Positions 14,962 to 17,942 of a stretch of 17,942 nucleotides of DNA are shown piece by piece. Source of the DNA: CAZKEW01 sp964558915 (GTDB lineage Bacteria; Acidobacteriota; Aminicenantia; Aminicenantales; UBA8522). A program made the translations under genes and the position numbers. Location: NCBI GenBank assembly GCA_964558915.1, contig CAZLFV010000053.1, forward strand, positions 1 through 17,942. Reading direction: 5' to 3'. Every line of letters starts with the position of its first letter. Position 1 is the first letter of the stretch. A model generated the notes under the pieces. The model worked only from the letters and a program-made list of their open reading frames with translations, did no database searches and was not told the origin of the DNA.

Positions 14962-14991
14962 ATTAGAAACACTTCCCCAAAAAAGAGTCAA
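14962..14991 (-). promoter_or_regulatory. Candidate promoter of the protease-symporter-rlmN unit
   Basis: On the minus strand TTGACT (14986-14991, five of six) is followed after 18 bases by TCTAAT (14962-14967, five of six). The predicted start near 14955 leaves about 23 bases before ATG 14931, enough to include the AGGAGG ribosome site. Confidence 0.5.
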
Positions 14992-15027
14992 GCCGGAATG
15001 AGAGAAGGGCTTAACTTTCGCCGGCTT
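14990..15027. promoter_or_regulatory. Inverted repeat AAGCCGG...CCGGCTT between divergent promoters
   Basis: Arms AAGCCGG (14990-14996) and CCGGCTT (15021-15027) are perfect inverted copies 31 bases apart centre to centre, about three helical turns. The left arm touches the protease -35, and the right arm lies in the spacer of the acyltransferase promoter. A single dimeric regulator could therefore act on both directions. Confidence 0.35.
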
Positions 15028-15038
15028 CCGTATATAAT
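15011..15038 (+). promoter_or_regulatory. Candidate promoter of the NagX-like gene, near-leaderless
   Basis: TTAACT (15011-15016, four of six) and a perfect TATAAT (15033-15038) are 16 bases apart. The predicted transcription start near 15045 lies only about 5 bases before ATG 15050, and no ribosome binding site is present. Confidence 0.5.
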
Positions 15039-15049
15039 ATGCGTTTCCC

Positions 15050-16300
15050 ATGAGTGAAGGCGACGCTAAGACGGCAAAGCCCGAGAGGTTGGCCTGCCTG
15101 GATGCCTTTCGCGGGTTTGACATCCTGGTCATGATTTTTGTGAACTACATCGCCGGGATGAAGGCGATCCCTTTTCTCCTGAGGCACGCTCCGGCGGAAA
15201 TGGACGCCTACACCGTGACGGACATCGTTTTTCCGGGGTTCCTGTTTATCGTGGGCGTGGCCATCCCGCTCTCTCTACAAAAAAGAATTGCCCGGGGCGA
15301 TCCGCTTGGGCAAGTCATTGGCCGCATCTTTATTCGCACGGCGGGACTCCTTTTCCTGGGCCTGATTATGGTCAACGAAGAAATTTACTCAGCCAGGGAC
15401 ACAGGACTCAGTCGGGGGCTGTGGTATTTTTTAGCCTATGTAGCTGTCATTGCAATCTGGACAATCTATCCTAAAACGGAAAGCCGGAGGCGTCGGACTC
15501 TTTATCTCGCATTAAGAATCGCGGCGATCATCCTACTCTTTATCCTCGTCCTTGTTTTCAGGGCCAGGGCAGAAGATGGACGCGTGACCTGGCTCCAGAT
15601 CCCCTGGTGGGGAATCCTTGGCATAATCGGCTGGTGCTATCTCACTTGTAGCCTCGTTTATCTTCTCACAAAAGGCCGGCCGGTGGCTCTCATGGGAGCG
15701 ATGGGCTTGATGATCGCGCTCTATATTGGCAGCAGACACGGCGGGCTCGATTTTCTGGCGCCAGTTACTCGCATTCTCGATATCGGAAGGGAACTTGGGT
15801 CGCATTCGGCCATCGTTACTGCCGGCATGCTGGTCGGGATTTTATTTATCCCAGGAGCGCTGACAAAAAAGCCCAAAGAACGGATCATTTCAATGGGTGC
15901 TTTCGGAACAGGTCTTTTCCTCGCCGGCTATCTGCTCAGGCCTCTCCACGGTTTCAGCAAAATCAATGCCACAGAATCTTACGCTCTCGTAACATCGGGG
16001 ATTTGTTGCCTTCTTTTACTGGCCTTTTATGTGCTGATGGATGTCTTTAAAATAAGGCGGTGGGCCAGGTTCGTTCAGCCGATCGGCACAAATCCGCTTG
16101 TGGCCTATATTCTTCCCGGCATCCTGGGCAGCCTGATCGGTTTCGCTTCATCAGCCCTTCATGTTAATGCAGACCAGTTTTTCTGGCCTCTCAGGGAGCA
16201 GGGCGGACTTCCCGGCATGCTTAATGCAGCGGTCATGACCGGCCTGATTCTCCTCGTCACCTGGGCCGTGACCAAGGCCAAAATACTTCTAAAGATTTAA
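15050..16300 (+). CDS. NagX/HGSNAT-like transmembrane acyltransferase family protein
   Basis: A 416-aa polytopic membrane protein of the COG4299 family, related to human heparan-alpha-glucosaminide N-acetyltransferase and bacterial NagX. Key blocks are LDAFRGFDI (17-25) and DIVFPGFLFIVGVAIPLSL (58-76). H46 in RHAPAEMDAYTVTDIVFP aligns with the His that takes the acetyl group in HGSNAT. About ten to eleven hydrophobic helices follow. The expected role is acetylation of a glucosamine-type sugar across the inner membrane, or the related transport role proposed for NagX; which applies is not decidable here. The ATG has no Shine-Dalgarno and is very close to a predicted promoter. The EamA transporter follows after 7 bases. 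With the PIG-L deacetylase and ROK-like protein, it suggests amino-sugar metabolism. Confidence 0.86.
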   Translation: MSEGDAKTAKPERLACLDAFRGFDILVMIFVNYIAGMKAIPFLLRHAPAEMDAYTVTDIVFPGFLFIVGVAIPLSLQKRIARGDPLGQVIGRIFIRTAGLLFLGLIMVNEEIYSARDTGLSRGLWYFLAYVAVIAIWTIYPKTESRRRRTLYLALRIAAIILLFILVLVFRARAEDGRVTWLQIPWWGILGIIGWCYLTCSLVYLLTKGRPVALMGAMGLMIALYIGSRHGGLDFLAPVTRILDIGRELGSHSAIVTAGMLVGILFIPGALTKKPKERIISMGAFGTGLFLAGYLLRPLHGFSKINATESYALVTSGICCLLLLAFYVLMDVFKIRRWARFVQPIGTNPLVAYILPGILGSLIGFASSALHVNADQFFWPLREQGGLPGMLNAAVMTGLILLVTWAVTKAKILLKI

Positions 16301-16307
16301 CCTCGCC

Positions 16308-17222
16308 ATGGCCGAATTTTTCCAATCCCTCCCAAGCTATCCTTTGAGCGGAGAATTTCTTTCCCTCGGCTCTGCTTTCATCTGGGCGATTGCCATTCTC
16401 CTCTTCAGGGTTACCGGACGGACGGTTCACCCGCTCGGGCTGAATCTTTTCAAGAACGCACTCGCTGTTGCCCTCTTTCTCCTCACGATATTTGTTCTGG
16501 GAAGCCCGCTCTTTCCGAAAGTTCCCTGGCAGGACTACGGACTCCTGGCGCTGAGCGGAGCCATCGGCCTGGCCCTTTCCGATACGCTCTTTCTTTATTG
16601 CCTCAACCTTTTGGGCGCAGGGCTGACGGCCATCGTTGACTGCCTTTACAGCCCCTTCGTCATTCTCTTTTCTATTCTCTTCATCGGTGAACGGATGGGC
16701 CTTCGCCAGGGCTGCGGTGTCCTGCTCATCCTCCTGGCGATTCTTCTCATATCCTTGAAAAGAGAGGAAGGAATGCCGGCCCGCCGCAACCTCATCCTGG
16801 GAATCGGGCTGGGAGCCCTGGCCATGGTGACGATGGCGGCAGGAATCGTGATGATCAAGCCGTTGCTGGCTCACACGTCGGTTCTCTGGGCCAGCTTCGT
16901 GAGGATGAGCGCGGCGACGCTTGTTTTAGCAGCCTTCGTGGGGTTTCACCCGAAAAGGCGGGTTTTTTGCGGTCCGCTGGCTGTGCTTTCCAACTGGCGG
17001 GTTATGGTCCCGGCCTCCATCCTGGGCGCTTACATCTCCAATCTCGCCTGGCTGGCCGGAATGAAGCTGACCCGGGCTTCTGTGGCGGCTCCGCTCAACC
17101 AGCTCAGCACGATCTTCGTCTTCATCCTGGCGGCCATTTTCCTCAAAGAAAAAGTTACAAGGAGAAAAATGGCTGCGGTCGTCCTGGCTACAGTCGGCGC
17201 TTTTCTTGTTTCCTGGCCCTGA
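16308..17222 (+). CDS. EamA-type (DMT superfamily) transporter
   Basis: A 304-aa inner-membrane protein with two EamA repeats (about 16-150 and 160-303), ten predicted helices in all, typical in length for drug/metabolite exporters. The repeat-end signatures are FVILFSILFIGERMGLRQ in the first half and STIFVFILAAIFLKEKVTRRK (21 residues, roughly 268-288) in the second; the conserved Glu-plus-basic end (GER, KEK) is seen in both. It starts 7 bases after the acyltransferase stop with no clear ribosome site, so it is likely coupled to that gene. The cargo is unknown; co-transcription with an acyltransferase suggests export or uptake of a metabolite linked to it. It ends 11 bases from the convergent corrinoid gene. 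Confidence 0.9.
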   Translation: MAEFFQSLPSYPLSGEFLSLGSAFIWAIAILLFRVTGRTVHPLGLNLFKNALAVALFLLTIFVLGSPLFPKVPWQDYGLLALSGAIGLALSDTLFLYCLNLLGAGLTAIVDCLYSPFVILFSILFIGERMGLRQGCGVLLILLAILLISLKREEGMPARRNLILGIGLGALAMVTMAAGIVMIKPLLAHTSVLWASFVRMSAATLVLAAFVGFHPKRRVFCGPLAVLSNWRVMVPASILGAYISNLAWLAGMKLTRASVAAPLNQLSTIFVFILAAIFLKEKVTRRKMAAVVLATVGAFLVSWP

Positions 17223-17233
17223 TCTTAACGGAC

Positions 17234-17857
17234 CTATCGGCCGAGCAGTTTTCCGACTTCCTCGACTGCGCTGGCGGCGTCAGGTGCATATCCCTGTGCG
17301 TTGATCTGGTCGGCGTATTCCCGGGTGACAGGAGCGCCGCCGATGATGATGGGCATTTCGAGCCCTTGGGCCCGAATAGTTGCCACAATATTTTTCATCT
17401 GGATCATCGTCGTCGTCAGCAAGGCCGAAAGGGCCACGATGTCCGCTCTGTGCTCCTTGGCCGTGGCCGCGAATTTTTCTGCGGACACATCGATGCCCAG
17501 GTCAATAATCTTGTATCCTGCTCCCCGGAGCATCATTGCCACCAGGTTTTTGCCGATATCATGCAGGTCGCCCTTAACTGTCCCGATTACGACGGAACCC
17601 TTTGGCTGGACCCCATCCCGGACCAACAACGGCTCCAGCTTGGCCATCCCAGCGTTCATCGCACGGGCAGCAACAAGCACCTCGGGAATGAAAACCTCGT
17701 TGTTCTTGTACATAATGCCGAGTTTATCCATCCCGGCAATGAGTCCTTCGTTGAGGATTTGAGCAGTTGACATCTTGGAAGCCAGGGCCTGGTCGACAAG
17801 CCTTTCCACCTCTTCCTTTTGGCCTTTAAGCAACGCCTCTTGGATATCATTGAACAT
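17234..17857 (-). CDS. Methyltransferase cognate corrinoid protein (B12-binding)
   Basis: A 207-aa methyl carrier of the MtaC/MtbC/MttC type. Residues 1-88 form the helical cap domain (B12-binding 2), and 89-205 form the Rossmann-like cobalamin domain. The cobalt-ligand motif DxHxxG is D97-L-H99-D-I-G102, followed by the SxL-like segment ALSALLTTT (142-150) and GG at 173-174. It accepts a methyl group from a substrate-specific methyltransferase and passes it to an MtaA-type enzyme. The start at 17857 has an AGGAGG site 5 bases upstream; an in-frame ATG at 17911 overlaps the promoter region and lacks such a site. No methyltransferase is adjacent on the left; the partner may lie beyond the right edge or be the UroD-family protein at 8541-9680. 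Confidence 0.93.
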   Translation of the reverse strand: MFNDIQEALLKGQKEEVERLVDQALASKMSTAQILNEGLIAGMDKLGIMYKNNEVFIPEVLVAARAMNAGMAKLEPLLVRDGVQPKGSVVIGTVKGDLHDIGKNLVAMMLRGAGYKIIDLGIDVSAEKFAATAKEHRADIVALSALLTTTMIQMKNIVATIRAQGLEMPIIIGGAPVTREYADQINAQGYAPDAASAVEEVGKLLGR

Positions 17858-17876
17858 GAGGACCTCCTCAAACTGC

Positions 17877-17909
17877 GAATATGTTGTCCCTGGAGCTAAC
17901 AATATATTC
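17877..17909. promoter_or_regulatory. Long inverted repeat at the corrinoid gene promoter, candidate operator
   Basis: GAATATGTTGT (17877-17887) and ACAATATATTC (17899-17909) are inverted copies matching at 10 of 11 positions around an 11-base centre. The right arm covers the predicted -10, and the symmetry centre (17893) falls on the predicted transcription start. That placement fits a repressor operator better than an RNA hairpin, since the full stem would not be transcribed. Confidence 0.5.
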
Positions 17910-17931
17910 AAAAAAACCGCCGCATTGTCAA
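17901..17931 (-). promoter_or_regulatory. Candidate promoter of the corrinoid protein gene
   Basis: On the minus strand a perfect -35 TTGACA (17926-17931) is followed by TATATT (17901-17906, five of six) with a 19-base spacer, slightly long; an overlapping weaker -10 gives 17 bases. The predicted start near 17894 gives a leader of about 37 bases containing the AGGAGG ribosome site. Confidence 0.45.
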
Positions 17932-17942
17932 GGAAAAAGCAG

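Noticed and set aside
14932..15132. Possible N-terminal extension of the protease by 67 residues
   Set aside because: It would cover the divergent promoters and the start of the NagX-like gene; ATG 14931 has an AGGAGG site and begins right at the membrane anchor.
1..17942. CRISPR arrays, tRNA/rRNA genes, insertion sequences, phage or defence genes
   Set aside because: No regularly spaced repeats, cloverleaf or rRNA-like stretches, transposase or integrase motifs were seen on either strand.

Overview
The window reads as a GC-moderate (mid-50s % by eye), densely packed chromosome segment from an anaerobic, sugar-using Gram-negative bacterium. Signs of anaerobic life are a corrinoid methyl-carrier protein, a UroD/MtaA-type protein and two radical-SAM enzymes. 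A TonB C-terminal domain implies an outer membrane. The mix of glycan genes with a large SSS-type symporter would fit the Acidobacteriota/Aminicenantes neighbourhood. That placement is an inference from gene style, not from a marker gene. I see no rRNA, tRNA, CRISPR, transposase or integrase, and no gene-free stretch longer than about 230 bases.

Layout from left to right. (1) On the minus strand lie a small unknown protein (2-259) and a two-gene unit, a divergent ROK-fold sugar-kinase-like protein (2611-1199) followed by a PIG-L/LmbE deacetylase (1195-341). (2) A spore-photoproduct-lyase-like radical SAM protein (3493-2738) diverges from a two-gene unit on the plus strand. That unit is a receiver-linker-TM-TonB fusion (3703-5553) plus an 84-residue coiled-coil protein. 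(3) The plus strand then carries a tight three-gene operon: cytoplasmic GH38 alpha-mannosidase, UroD/MtaA-family protein and Gfo/Idh/MocA oxidoreductase (6043-10902). (4) A minus-strand unit follows: membrane-anchored Clp-fold serine protease, sodium:solute symporter and rlmN (14931-10909). (5) It diverges from a plus-strand pair: a NagX/HGSNAT-like membrane acyltransferase and an EamA-type transporter (15050-17222). (6) A corrinoid protein lies on the minus strand at the right edge (17857-17234).

The common thread is handling of sugars, especially amino sugars and mannosides. It includes a deacetylase, a ROK-type protein, a transmembrane glucosaminide-acetyltransferase homologue, an alpha-mannosidase, a sugar oxidoreductase and a symporter. 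A UroD/MtaA-type protein sits inside the mannosidase operon and a free corrinoid carrier is about 7 kb away. Together they raise the testable idea that methylated or otherwise decorated mannosides are demethylated by a corrinoid route.

The most unusual single gene is the TonB fusion. Its receiver domain has Glu where the phosphorylated Asp should be, its cytoplasmic linker holds two families of internal repeats, and a perfect hairpin ends on the base before its chosen start codon. Several intergenic regions also carry symmetrical or repeated motifs on top of predicted promoters, which look like operators.
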